Shown in pieces: positions 17,672 through 27,654 of a stretch of 64,000 nt of DNA (position 1 is its first letter; every line of letters starts with the position of its first letter). Position numbers and translations under genes: made by a program. A model generated the notes under the pieces. That model worked only from the letters and a program-made list of their open reading frames with translations, had not been told where the DNA came from and did not search any database. Source of the DNA: Bacteroidota bacterium (GTDB lineage Bacteria; Bacteroidota; Bacteroidia; Chitinophagales; Chitinophagaceae); NCBI GenBank assembly GCA_022708055.1, contig JAKIZK010000001.1, forward strand, positions 40,716 to 104,715, read 5' to 3'.

Positions 17672-19585
17672 TTATTTTATCCCTGCTCTTTTTTTCAGCT
17701 CAGCCATGGTGATTACCATTTGTCTGCCCATTTGTTTATTTCCTTTATAGGTTACCAGCTTGAGTGCAGCCGATTCGTTGGGTACAGTAAGTGGTGCTTT
17801 ATACGCCTGATAAAAATTATCGGGGAAAGAATTATCAAAACTATAATGAATCGTAAGGCCTTCCACTTCGGTATCCATTGTAACAATGATGGTAGCAGAA
17901 TCTTTTTTACTAACTGTGATAATGGGATCGTACAAACTGGGGGCATATTTCACCTGTGCTGCATCCATTCTTTCAAATTGTTTTTCAACCCGAGGTACAA
18001 AGCCGTTCCAGTTTCTTTTTTCTTTTGGGCTCCACAATACTTCGGCCACAGCAAGAGCACGGGGCCAGGTCATGTATTGTGCATGTCGCATATTATAAAC
18101 CTGTTCGGTCCACAAGTTGGCCTGTCCACCCCTTATCAGTTTTTCATTTACACCTTCGGGCAGCGGTTCAAATGAGTACGTTTTCTTTAACCGTAATGTG
18201 GAGTAAACCGGCGGTTCAATAGATGCATCGCCCTGCATATAATCTATGTAAACAAAATCGGTGGGGCTCATCACTACTTCGTGTCCGCTTTTAGCGGCTT
18301 CTATACCGCCACTCATACCACGCCAGCTCATCACAGCTGCATTGGGTGCCAGTCCGCCCTGAAGTATTTCATCCCAGCCAATCATTTTTTTGCCTTTGCT
18401 GTTGATGATTTTTTCTACACGTTTTACAAAATAACTTTGTACTTCGTCTAAGTTTTTCAGGTTTTCTTTTTTCATCAATGCTTTTATCTGCTCATCTTTT
18501 TCCCAAAAATTTCTTGCGGTTTCATCGCCACCCATGTGTATGTATTGAAATGGAAATAACTGAGCCACTTCGGTAAACACTTTGTCGAGAAACTCATATA
18601 CTTTTTCATTGGCAGGGCAAAGCGTATTATCAATAAGTCCATAGAAATGCTGACCACCACCGGGCCACACCATAAATCTATCGCCGGGACTTACATAGTA
18701 TTCGCCGGGTGTGCAAGAAAGATCGGGGTAAGATGCAAGGGCAGCAAGGCTATGTCCGGGCACATCTATTTCGGGCAAAATATTTACAAAACGATCGGCT
18801 GCATATTTCACCAGTTCTTTAATATCCTCATGCGTATAAAATCCGCCGTAGGTTGGTTTTTCGCCGGGTTGTGGTTTTGGAAATGTGCCAAATGTACCTG
18901 TTCGCTCTACTCGCCAGGCGCCTACTTCAGTCAGCTTGGGCAGGCTTTTGATTTCAATTCGCCAACCCTGATCATCGGTAAGGTGCAAGTGCAGCATATT
19001 GAATTTATATTTCACCATCTGGTCAATATAATCTTTCACTTGGGCAACGGTAAAAAAATGACGGGTTACATCCAGCATCAATCCGCGCCAGCCAAAGCGG
19101 GGATGATCTTCAATAGAAACTAAAGGCAGCGACCATTGTTTTACCGATGTGTGTCCATCTTTGTTTACAATCTCTTTTGGAAAAAGCTGTAACAAGGTTT
19201 GTACGCCGTAAAAAATACCGGAAGGCGAATTGGCCGAGAGTGAAACACCTGTTGCGGATATTTTCAAACGGTAGCCATCGGCAGGGATAGATTTATCTGA
19301 AACGAGATAAAGATGTATAGCTTTAGCCAAAGGCTTTTTGTCCGGCACTACTTTTACTTTATAAAAATTGGAAGCCAGCTGCAGCGATAGTGAATTTGCA
19401 ATACGATTTACTTCTGCATTATTATCGGTATAAATGGAGAGCTGATGCGGCAGTACTAAACTTCCTTTGGTTTGCACTATGGAAACGGGCTGTGGTATCA
19501 GCGAAAGAGCAGCATCGCCGGATGATTGAGCAAACAAGAAAAGCGAAGAACAAATAAAGCAGAAAATAAATAGTGGCTTTTTCAT
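17672..19585 (-). CDS. Beta-N-acetylhexosaminidase, GH20 family
   Basis: The 637-residue secreted enzyme has a signal peptide (KKPLFIFCFICSSLFLFAQ), a GH20b N-terminal domain (SLIPQPVSIVQTKGSL), the GH20 catalytic barrel and a C-terminal chitobiase-like domain (TMDTEVEGLTIHYSFDN). The catalytic Asp-Glu pair is in YIHMGGDETARNFW. Other family motifs are GWRGLMLDVTRHFFTV, LHLHLTDDQGWRIEIK and LPEIDVPGHSLAAL. It removes terminal N-acetylglucosamine or N-acetylgalactosamine from chitin fragments, glycans or peptidoglycan pieces. Upstream is the TPR gene on the same strand, but a terminator at 19631-19668 separates them. Confidence 0.93.
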   Translation of the reverse strand: MKKPLFIFCFICSSLFLFAQSSGDAALSLIPQPVSIVQTKGSLVLPHQLSIYTDNNAEVNRIANSLSLQLASNFYKVKVVPDKKPLAKAIHLYLVSDKSIPADGYRLKISATGVSLSANSPSGIFYGVQTLLQLFPKEIVNKDGHTSVKQWSLPLVSIEDHPRFGWRGLMLDVTRHFFTVAQVKDYIDQMVKYKFNMLHLHLTDDQGWRIEIKSLPKLTEVGAWRVERTGTFGTFPKPQPGEKPTYGGFYTHEDIKELVKYAADRFVNILPEIDVPGHSLAALASYPDLSCTPGEYYVSPGDRFMVWPGGGQHFYGLIDNTLCPANEKVYEFLDKVFTEVAQLFPFQYIHMGGDETARNFWEKDEQIKALMKKENLKNLDEVQSYFVKRVEKIINSKGKKMIGWDEILQGGLAPNAAVMSWRGMSGGIEAAKSGHEVVMSPTDFVYIDYMQGDASIEPPVYSTLRLKKTYSFEPLPEGVNEKLIRGGQANLWTEQVYNMRHAQYMTWPRALAVAEVLWSPKEKRNWNGFVPRVEKQFERMDAAQVKYAPSLYDPIITVSKKDSATIIVTMDTEVEGLTIHYSFDNSFPDNFYQAYKAPLTVPNESAALKLVTYKGNKQMGRQMVITMAELKKRAGIK

Positions 19586-19630
19586 AAAGAATATTATTTG
19601 GTGGCAATTTAGTTGTTTCGTGTAAGGAAA

Positions 19631-19668
19631 TAAAAAAAGGCTGTGGTAGATTCCGGCAGCCTTTCAAA
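19631..19668 (-). terminator. Rho-independent terminator after the TPR gene
   Basis: On the minus strand AAAGGCTG and CAGCCTTT form an 8-bp stem (19636-19643 with 19657-19664) followed by a T run. It ends the mRNA of the TPR gene that stops at 19686. Confidence 0.75.
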
Positions 19669-19685
19669 AAAAAATATAGTAACAA

Positions 19686-20336
19686 CTATCCCGGCATTCT
19701 GGAAATGTATTTTTCAATTTGCTTTATTTGATCCACAATTTGCGGTGTAGTAGGTTTTAACGCTTTTGCTTTTCTAAAAAAATCTTTACTGGCTCTGAAT
19801 TCTCTTTTGTTCATCATAATGCTACACATTTGTAAGTAAGCGGCCGCTTCGTTTTCTTTATCCGGCAATCCTTTGCGCAGCGCCTGACGAATATAGCTTT
19901 CGGCCTGTTTCATATCATTTTTTTGCATGGCAATCATACCCATTTGCAGCAGGCTGGCACCTTCGGCTTCTTTCATCGGCATTCCCAAATCCAATCCTTT
20001 CTTCATCATTTTTTCGGCGCCGGTAAAGTCTTCCTTCATCATGGCAATATTGCCTTTGAGGGTATAATAAACCGAACGAATGGGTTTATAAAGTAAATTG
20101 GGAAATTTGATGGAGTTCAGCACTTTTTCAGCACCCTCCATATCGCCGTTTTCCATATAATCTTGTATTAGGCGCAGGGGCCCAAAGAAAAAATGACCGG
20201 CTATCAGAATAACACCAACGAGGTACAATGGAAATGCGGGCCAGAAGCCGGCAGCATAATTGACATAAGCACCAAGCGCAACCAATACCAACCCAATCCA
20301 AAGGCGGTACTTTATAAGTAGATTATAAAACTTCAT
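19686..20336 (-). CDS. Membrane-anchored tetratricopeptide repeat protein
   Basis: The 216-residue protein starts with two membrane helices close together (about residues 10-28 and 32-50). TPR-like helix pairs follow, from about residue 60 to the end, such as GNIAMMKEDFTGAEKMMKKGL and LQMGMIAMQKNDMKQAESYI. TPR units bind partner proteins; no enzyme motif is present. A -7 box ends 7 nt before the ATG, and a clear terminator follows the gene, so it is a single-gene unit. The function is unknown. Confidence 0.8.
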   Translation of the reverse strand: MKFYNLLIKYRLWIGLVLVALGAYVNYAAGFWPAFPLYLVGVILIAGHFFFGPLRLIQDYMENGDMEGAEKVLNSIKFPNLLYKPIRSVYYTLKGNIAMMKEDFTGAEKMMKKGLDLGMPMKEAEGASLLQMGMIAMQKNDMKQAESYIRQALRKGLPDKENEAAAYLQMCSIMMNKREFRASKDFFRKAKALKPTTPQIVDQIKQIEKYISRMPG

Positions 20337-20343
20337 AAGGGCG

Positions 20344-20351
20344 CAAATATA
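20344..20351 (-). promoter_or_regulatory. -7 box TATATTTG before the TPR gene
   Basis: On the minus strand TATATTTG matches TAnnTTTG exactly and is followed by C, 7 nt before the ATG at 20336. Confidence 0.5.
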
Positions 20352-20574
20352 AAGTATAAACTACAATTGGGTTTTTGTGGCTGTAAGGTGGTGGTAGTGG
20401 GGGGCTTAGAGTGATTTTTTTAGTGGCCTACAATCTAATACGTTTTGCAAAACGCAAATTCATTGTTCGATACTTGACAAAAAACTGAGTTTTGAAGAAA
20501 AAATTAATCGAACTATTATTTTTATTGAAGCCCTTACTTTGATATTCAACACAAGAAAAATTTCATGCCGAAAA

Positions 20575-20610
20575 AATAAAGGACAAACTGCATTGAAAAA
20601 CAATTTGTCC
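20575..20610 (-). terminator. Rho-independent terminator after tRNA-Arg
   Basis: On the minus strand GGACAAA pairs with TTTGTCC (20604-20610 with 20581-20587) and is followed by a T-rich stretch, 7 nt beyond the 3' end of the tRNA. It fits a terminator of the tRNA transcript. Confidence 0.65.
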
Positions 20611-20617
20611 ACTATAG

Positions 20618-20689
20618 TAGCCCCGCCGAGAATCGAACTCAGATCTGGAGTTTAGGAAACTCTTATTCTATCCATTGAACTACGGGGCC
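20618..20689 (-). tRNA. tRNA-Arg (anticodon CCU)
   Basis: The 72-nt gene folds as a cloverleaf on the minus strand. Acceptor arms GGCCCCG and CGGGGCT pair, with discriminator A. The D arm is GTTC...GAAT and the T arm is CTGAG-TTCGATT-CTCGG. The anticodon loop TTCCTAA gives anticodon CCT, which reads the Arg codon AGG. The pair at the base of the anticodon stem appears to be an A-C mismatch. CCA is not encoded. A -7 box lies 10 nt upstream and a hairpin terminator follows. Confidence 0.93.
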
Positions 20690-20699
20690 AAAGGGGCTG

Positions 20700-20707
20700 C
20701 AAATATA
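20700..20707 (-). promoter_or_regulatory. -7 box TATATTTG before tRNA-Arg
   Basis: On the minus strand TATATTTG is an exact TAnnTTTG match followed by C, 10 nt upstream of the tRNA 5' end, where a primary promoter is expected. Confidence 0.55.
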
Positions 20708-20879
20708 AGAAAGTTAAACCTTGCCTTTGGCTTGATACACTTCCCGATATTTGCTAAAATTCTCCTGAATAATTAATTTTTTTTTGCCAAGCTCAACTCC
20801 TTTGTAATTTTTCATTCATCCTTTGTGAATATTATAAATGAAAAATTTCATGTAGGTTTGATTATATAAATTTTATGCA

Positions 20880-21535
20880 ATGGCCAATATTTTTTTAACC
20901 GGCGGCGCTGGCAATTTGGGAACTGTGGTGGTTGATGCATTAGTTGAAGCCGGACATTCGATACATCTCACTCTTATTAGTGACGCTGATAAAACGCATG
21001 AAAAAGCCAATCGCTATGTAACAGATCTTACCCATAATGATACTGTTGGAAATACAATAGACTCCATTGTAGATAAAGTACATAAAATTGATGCGGTGTT
21101 TTTCTGGCGGGCGGCTACACTTCCGGCGATATTGATGCAGTAGATATGGAAACCATTCATAAAATGATCAAACTAAATTTTGAAACGGCATTTTATGCTT
21201 CACAAAAATTAATCAGTCATTATAAAACCAATGGCGGCGGTTGTTTAATTTTTATCGGTGCAAAGGCTGCCATGGAAAACGCAACGGCTGCTGCCAACGT
21301 TGCATATGCTTTATCCAAGCAAATGCTTTTTAATTATTGTACGATGATTAACGAGCAAGCGCATAAATATAATATCACCGCTCACATCCTTTTGCCCAAT
21401 ACATTGGACACGGCGCTCAACCGTAGTTTCATGCCCGATGCTGATTTTAGTAAATGGACCCGCCCTGCCGATATCGGACAAATCATCAACCGCATTGTTG
21501 AAGGAAAAGAAACCAATGTAGTCATTCGTTTTTAA
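20880..21535 (+). pseudogene. Short-chain dehydrogenase/reductase broken by a 1-nt frameshift
   Basis: Two frames make one SDR protein. The first (20880-21143) has the NAD(P)-binding TGGAGNLG and reads up to KIDAVFF. The second continues AGGYTSGDIDAVDMET and runs to 21535, with the catalytic YALSK motif in NVAYALSKQML. Near 21100 the sequence GTGTTTTTCTGGCG gives FFW and soon a stop. One more T in the T run would give VFFLAGGYTSG and rejoin the frames. The change is thus a one-base loss in a T run: a real mutation, a phase-variable tract or an assembly error. The intact protein would have about 218 residues. The substrate is unknown. Confidence 0.85.
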
Positions 21536-21560
21536 ACTAATTTGGCATTAATTTCCACCA

Positions 21561-22136
21561 TTGCAAGAGCAGGAATTAATACAACAACTTAAACAAGGAA
21601 GCGAAGCCGCATTTAAAACCTTTGTTGAAACACATCAAGATCGAGTGTTTAATACAGCATTGGGCATTGTACAAAATGCAGCTGATGCAGAAGATGTGGC
21701 ACAGGAAGTTTTTATTCAGGCTTTTCGTTCTATCGGCAGCTTTAAAGGTGAATCCAAATTATCAACCTGGCTTTATCGCATAGCTACTACCCGCTCTTTA
21801 GACTTATTGCGAAGCAAGAAAAGCAAAAAAAGATTTGGTTTTTTACAAAGACTGTTTAATGATCAAGGTGATTTGCTGTATGATCCACCCGAGTTTCACC
21901 ACCCGGGAATAGCCCTGGAGCAAAAAGAAAATGCCGCAAAACTGTTTAAAGCCATTGCCAAACTACCTGAAAACCAGAAAGCAGCATTCACGCTACATAA
22001 GCTGGAAGGCGTTAATTATCAAGAGATAAGCGAGATATTGGATACTACCGTTTCTTCAGTAGAAATGCTGATGTACAGGGCAAAATTGAATTTGAGAAAA
22101 ATTTTGGAGGCAGATGGGTCAAACAACAAGGATTAG
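21561..22136 (+). CDS. RNA polymerase sigma-70 family (ECF) factor
   Basis: The 191-residue protein has region 2 (DRVFNTALGIVQNAADAEDV and QEVFIQAFRSIGSFKGES, STWLYRIATTRSLDLLR) and region 4 (LPENQKAAFTLHKLEGVNY, EISEILDTTVSSVEMLMYRA). The only start in reach is TTG at 21561, since a stop codon lies just upstream in frame. It heads a run with a small one-helix membrane protein and a Spy-like protein, a layout typical of envelope-stress or metal-response sigma systems. It starts 26 nt after the SDR pseudogene. Confidence 0.9.
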   Translation: MQEQELIQQLKQGSEAAFKTFVETHQDRVFNTALGIVQNAADAEDVAQEVFIQAFRSIGSFKGESKLSTWLYRIATTRSLDLLRSKKSKKRFGFLQRLFNDQGDLLYDPPEFHHPGIALEQKENAAKLFKAIAKLPENQKAAFTLHKLEGVNYQEISEILDTTVSSVEMLMYRAKLNLRKILEADGSNNKD

Positions 22137-22169
22137 CGAAGGTTTTATCATATAAAAACGTCAAAAACA

Positions 22170-22508
22170 ATGCGTATGGATAACAATAAAACAGAAGAAA
22201 TTTTAAACAGTCTGGTTGTACTGCAAAGGGCCTCTGCCCCCGATTTTTTTTATACCCGGCTACGGGCAAAAATGGAAAAAGGAATCGTGAGCCCTGCACA
22301 GCAGCCTGTTTGGTATCTGCGTCCGGCTTTTGTATTGGCTACTCTTTTTGCAATCGTAGCAGTAAACGCGATGGTATTTTTAAAGAATAATACCATTCAG
22401 AAAAACACGGCTGCAGTTGATTATACTGATGTAATACAACAGACGGTTGCCTCCGATTTTAGTCAGGCAGATAATAATCTTGTTTACGACTTAACCATGT
22501 CACGCTAA
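22170..22508 (+). CDS. Small single-pass membrane protein, probable anti-sigma factor
   Basis: The 112-residue protein has a cytoplasmic N-terminal half (about residues 1-48), one membrane helix (about 49-71, PAFVLATLFAIVAVNAMVFL) and a short outer tail. The N-terminal DNNKTEEILNSLVVLQRASAPDFFYTRL type of sequence is common in small proteins that follow sigma genes in Bacteroidota. No zinc-binding anti-sigma motif is seen. The call rests on its place right after the sigma gene and 3 nt before the Spy-like gene. Confidence 0.6.
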   Translation: MRMDNNKTEEILNSLVVLQRASAPDFFYTRLRAKMEKGIVSPAQQPVWYLRPAFVLATLFAIVAVNAMVFLKNNTIQKNTAAVDYTDVIQQTVASDFSQADNNLVYDLTMSR

Positions 22509-22511
22509 AAA

Positions 22512-23003
22512 ATGACCCGACAAAACAAAATACTGATTCTGGCGGTTGCGCTATTAATTATCATCAACATTGCCATGCTGGTAATGATGCTGAGCCAAAG
22601 AAAGGGAAACCGTGGTGGTTATAAAGGTTATGGCGATCCTACAGAAGTAATTGCAAAAGAAGTAGGCATGACGGACTCGCAAAAAACCGAATACGTCAAG
22701 TTGAATGAAGCGCATTTTAAATCTTTAACTCCAAAGTTTGACTCCATCAGGGCTTTGAAAAAAGCAAGATTTGAAGCCATGAAAGCCGAAAACGTAAACG
22801 ACAGCACAATAGCCGGCTTCAGTACATTGATAGCTGAGCAACAGGCTTTGATTGATAAAGCGGCGGTTTCTCATTTTCGTACTGTTCGGGCAATGTTTAC
22901 CGGCGAGCAGCAAAAAAAATATGATGCATTTGTAGAAAAGATGATGCAACGCCGCATGCCACACGGTAGCGATAAAAATTCAGATACAAAAGAAAAGAAA
23001 TAA
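22512..23003 (+). CDS. Spy/CpxP-like periplasmic protein (heavy-metal sensor type)
   Basis: The 163-residue protein has one N-terminal membrane helix (about 7-27) and then long amphipathic helices with the pattern GMTDSQKTEYVKLNEAHFKS and LIAEQQALIDKAAVSHFRTVRAMFTGEQQKKYD. This matches the LTxxQ-type helical hairpins of the Spy/CpxP/CnrX group, which act as periplasmic chaperones or metal sensors. With the sigma factor and the one-helix protein before it, it likely forms a signalling unit: sensor, anti-sigma and sigma. The signal is not known. Confidence 0.75.
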   Translation: MTRQNKILILAVALLIIINIAMLVMMLSQRKGNRGGYKGYGDPTEVIAKEVGMTDSQKTEYVKLNEAHFKSLTPKFDSIRALKKARFEAMKAENVNDSTIAGFSTLIAEQQALIDKAAVSHFRTVRAMFTGEQQKKYDAFVEKMMQRRMPHGSDKNSDTKEKK

Positions 23004-23008
23004 ACACA

Positions 23009-23686
23009 TTAATCTTTTGCCCACAGGGGCTCATTCATAAAGTTTAGTAACGGCTGCAAAGTTTCAAATGCAGTCGTTATTTTTTTTATCAGCTCTGGCG
23101 AATTCAGTTCGCTGTCTTTTATAGCCACCATGGCTACAAAACTTTTCATTTTTAAAAATTCAATAGCAGGATTGTCGGCTTCGTATCCTTTGGGGGGGCG
23201 GCTTAGTGTATATTCTTTGCCATTTGCCAAAGCACCAAAAACAGACTTGAATTTTTTGGAATCCACAATTTTTTTAAATGCGACATAGTTGTAGTCAATT
23301 TCCTGCCTTACCTTTTTTAAAACATCGGCCGGCGGCATATACAATCCGCCTCCGGCAAAACAGGCACCGGGTTCTATATGAAAATAATAACCGGCGCAAT
23401 CCCATGCACTTTTTCCTTTGGTATTTATGCTGGCTCCAAAATTTGTTTTATACGGCGACTTATCTTTTGAAAAACGAACATCCCGATTGATACGAAACAT
23501 ACAATCTTTGGCACTCAAATGTTTTATTGTAATATCTTTTTTTGAGTGTTGGTCAATTATCTTTTGTACCAATGTGGCAAAATCTGTCTTTGCCTGCTCA
23601 TAGCTTTTTCTGTTTTTATCAAACCAGGGTTTGTTATTATTTTTTTTTAAATCTTTTAAAAACTTTATGGTTGTATTCTGTAACAT
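23009..23686 (-). CDS. DUF2461 domain protein (TIGR02453)
   Basis: The 225-residue protein matches the DUF2461 family. Its marks are TIKFLKDLKKNNNKPWFDKNRKSY near the start, MFRINRDVRFSKDKSPYKTNFGA, YYFHIEPGACFAGGGLY and LSRPPKGYEADNPAIEFLK. The family is widespread and its function is not established. It ends tail to tail with the Spy-like gene with 5 nt between them and starts 7 nt after ligA on the same strand, so it is probably co-transcribed with ligA. Confidence 0.85.
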   Translation of the reverse strand: MLQNTTIKFLKDLKKNNNKPWFDKNRKSYEQAKTDFATLVQKIIDQHSKKDITIKHLSAKDCMFRINRDVRFSKDKSPYKTNFGASINTKGKSAWDCAGYYFHIEPGACFAGGGLYMPPADVLKKVRQEIDYNYVAFKKIVDSKKFKSVFGALANGKEYTLSRPPKGYEADNPAIEFLKMKSFVAMVAIKDSELNSPELIKKITTAFETLQPLLNFMNEPLWAKD

Positions 23687-23693
23687 GAAAAGA

Positions 23694-25847
<2,154 letters not shown>

Positions 25848-26450
25848 TTAATTTACATTTTTTTGATGGTCAATAATAAATTGAATTAACTCCTCTAAAG
25901 TAATATTGGCTCTTGTGATGGCATCTTGTATATCTTCACGGCTTACACCGGCTGCAAAAGATTTTTCTTTCAACCTTTTTTTTACACCTTTTACTTCCAT
26001 GCCTTCATATTTTCCTTCACGCATCAGGCTGTAGGCATGTATGAGGCCGCTGAGTTCATCAATGGCATAAATCATTTTATCCATTTTGCTCACCGGCTCT
26101 ACGCCAAACACGGCAGGCCCGTGGCTGGCGATACAATGAATCACATCGGGGTCAATATTTCGTTTTTCCAATTCTTCAACGATTACTTTGCAATGCTGCT
26201 CAGGATATTTTTCCCAGTCGGCATCGTGCAGCAGGCCAGCCAGTTCCCATTTTTGTGCGGTGATTTCATCTTCGTTCTCTTTTTCAATAGCCCATGCTTT
26301 CATATTGGCCGCTACCTGTCGCATGTGCAGGCGTAGTCTTTCATTAGGCACCCATTCTTGCAGCAGCGCATGGGCGTCTGCTATACTCATCAGGTTATTC
26401 TTATTTTTTTCATCGCCAAAAATGTTGCGGTTGAGAAATCGTGAAGACAT
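25848..26450 (-). CDS. HD domain phosphohydrolase
   Basis: The 200-residue protein has an HD metal-binding domain with LLHDADWEKYPEQH and the downstream IASHGP and KMIYAIDELSGLIHAY motifs. HD proteins hydrolyse phosphate esters, often nucleotides. The substrate is unknown. A start at MSIADAHALLQEW (26390) would remove a poorly conserved 20-residue lead and is equally possible. The gene is divergent from the deoxyhypusine-synthase-like gene. Confidence 0.82.
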   Translation of the reverse strand: MSSRFLNRNIFGDEKNKNNLMSIADAHALLQEWVPNERLRLHMRQVAANMKAWAIEKENEDEITAQKWELAGLLHDADWEKYPEQHCKVIVEELEKRNIDPDVIHCIASHGPAVFGVEPVSKMDKMIYAIDELSGLIHAYSLMREGKYEGMEVKGVKKRLKEKSFAAGVSREDIQDAITRANITLEELIQFIIDHQKNVN

Positions 26451-26525
26451 TTGGTTTTTGTTTTTTTTGGCAATTTACTAAAATGATATCAGCGAAATGA
26501 GTGTATCAAAACAAACAGATTCTTT

Positions 26526-26533
26526 TATTTTTG
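26526..26533 (+). promoter_or_regulatory. -7 box TATTTTTG before the DHS-like gene
   Basis: TATTTTTG is an exact TAnnTTTG match followed by C. It predicts a leader of roughly 68 nt before the ATG at 26608, long for this window, and that leader carries a hairpin. Confidence 0.45.
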
Positions 26534-26556
26534 CACCTCATTAATTCGCAAAGTCT

Positions 26557-26575
26557 CCCATCACCCATTGATGGG
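26557..26575 (+). promoter_or_regulatory. Leader hairpin upstream of the DHS-like gene
   Basis: CCCATCA and TGATGGG form a perfect 7-bp stem with a CCCAT loop. It lies inside the predicted 5' leader and is followed by GGCGGTAACC but by no T run, so it is not a plain terminator. It could be a structured leader that acts on translation; no known riboswitch class was recognised. Confidence 0.35.
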
Positions 26576-26607
26576 ATCAGAAGGCGGTAACCTTTAAAAA
26601 ATTTTAA

Positions 26608-27582
26608 ATGAACAAAGGACCCGTTTCACAGTTTATCCAACATCATTATCGACATTTTAATGCAGCCGCACTGATGGATGCTGCCAAAGGCTACGAAGCA
26701 CATTTGACTGCCGGTGGCAAAATGATGGTAACCCTTGCCGGCGCTATGAGTACAGCCGAGCTGGGCATTTCACTTGCCGAAATGATCAGACAAGGTAAGA
26801 TTGACATCATCAGTTGTACCGGAGCCAACCTGGAAGAAGATGTAATGAATCTGGTAGCACATACACATTACAAGCGCATTCCCAATTATCGTGATTTAAC
26901 GCCACAAGAAGAATGGGATTTATTGGAGAATCATTATAACCGGGTTACCGATACTTGCATTCCGGAAGAAGAAGCATTTCGCCGCTTGCAAAAGCATTTG
27001 GTAAAACAATGGAAAGATGCAGAAGCAAAAGGTGAAAGATATTTTCCGCATGAATTTTTGTATAAAGTAGTATTGAGTGGCGAGTTGAAGCAGTATTATG
27101 AAATAGACCCAAAGGATAGTTGGATAATTGCTGCTGCAGAAAAGAATATTCCGATTGTTGTTCCCGGATGGGAAGACAGCACTACCGGAAATATTTTTGC
27201 GAGCTATTGCATCAAAGGCGAATTAAAGTCGAGCACTGTAAAAAGTGGTATAGAATACATGATGATGCTGACCGACTGGTATCGTGAAAACAGTGGCGGT
27301 AAAGGCGTGGGATTTTTTCAGATTGGCGGTGGCATTGCCGGCGATTTTCCAATATGCGTAGTACCCATGATGTATCAGGATTTGGAGTGGCATGATGTTC
27401 CTTTCTGGAGTTATTTCTGCCAGATAAGTGATAGTACTACTTCTTACGGCTCATATTCAGGCGCAGTGCCCAATGAGAAAATTACCTGGGGAAAATTAGA
27501 TATCAATACTCCAAAATATATTGTTGAAAGTGATGCGACAATTGTAGCACCTTTAATTTTTGCATGGATACTTGGCTGGTAA
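26608..27582 (+). CDS. Deoxyhypusine synthase family protein (likely homospermidine-synthase-like)
   Basis: The 324-residue protein belongs to the deoxyhypusine synthase family. The NAD-binding region (VTLAGAMSTAELGISLAEMI, ISCTGANLEEDVMN) and the C-terminal substrate Lys in NEKITWGKLD are present. Bacteria lack eIF5A, the eukaryotic target, so bacterial members probably act on polyamines, for example as homospermidine synthase, using spermidine as aminobutyl donor. The gene stands alone, with its own promoter, a hairpin in the leader and a strong terminator. The exact reaction cannot be read from the sequence. Confidence 0.88.
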   Translation: MNKGPVSQFIQHHYRHFNAAALMDAAKGYEAHLTAGGKMMVTLAGAMSTAELGISLAEMIRQGKIDIISCTGANLEEDVMNLVAHTHYKRIPNYRDLTPQEEWDLLENHYNRVTDTCIPEEEAFRRLQKHLVKQWKDAEAKGERYFPHEFLYKVVLSGELKQYYEIDPKDSWIIAAAEKNIPIVVPGWEDSTTGNIFASYCIKGELKSSTVKSGIEYMMMLTDWYRENSGGKGVGFFQIGGGIAGDFPICVVPMMYQDLEWHDVPFWSYFCQISDSTTSYGSYSGAVPNEKITWGKLDINTPKYIVESDATIVAPLIFAWILGW

Positions 27583-27600
27583 AATGGATTCAGGAAATAG

Positions 27601-27633
27601 AAAAATCCCGGACATGTTGCCGGGATTTTTTTT
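27601..27633 (+). terminator. Rho-independent terminator after the DHS-like gene
   Basis: AATCCCGG and CCGGGATT (27604-27611 with 27620-27627) form an 8-bp stem with an 8-nt loop and a T run. An A run on the left makes it usable on the minus strand as well, for the convergent M28 gene. Confidence 0.85.
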
Positions 27634-27654
27634 GATTTTTTATTGCTTGATAAA

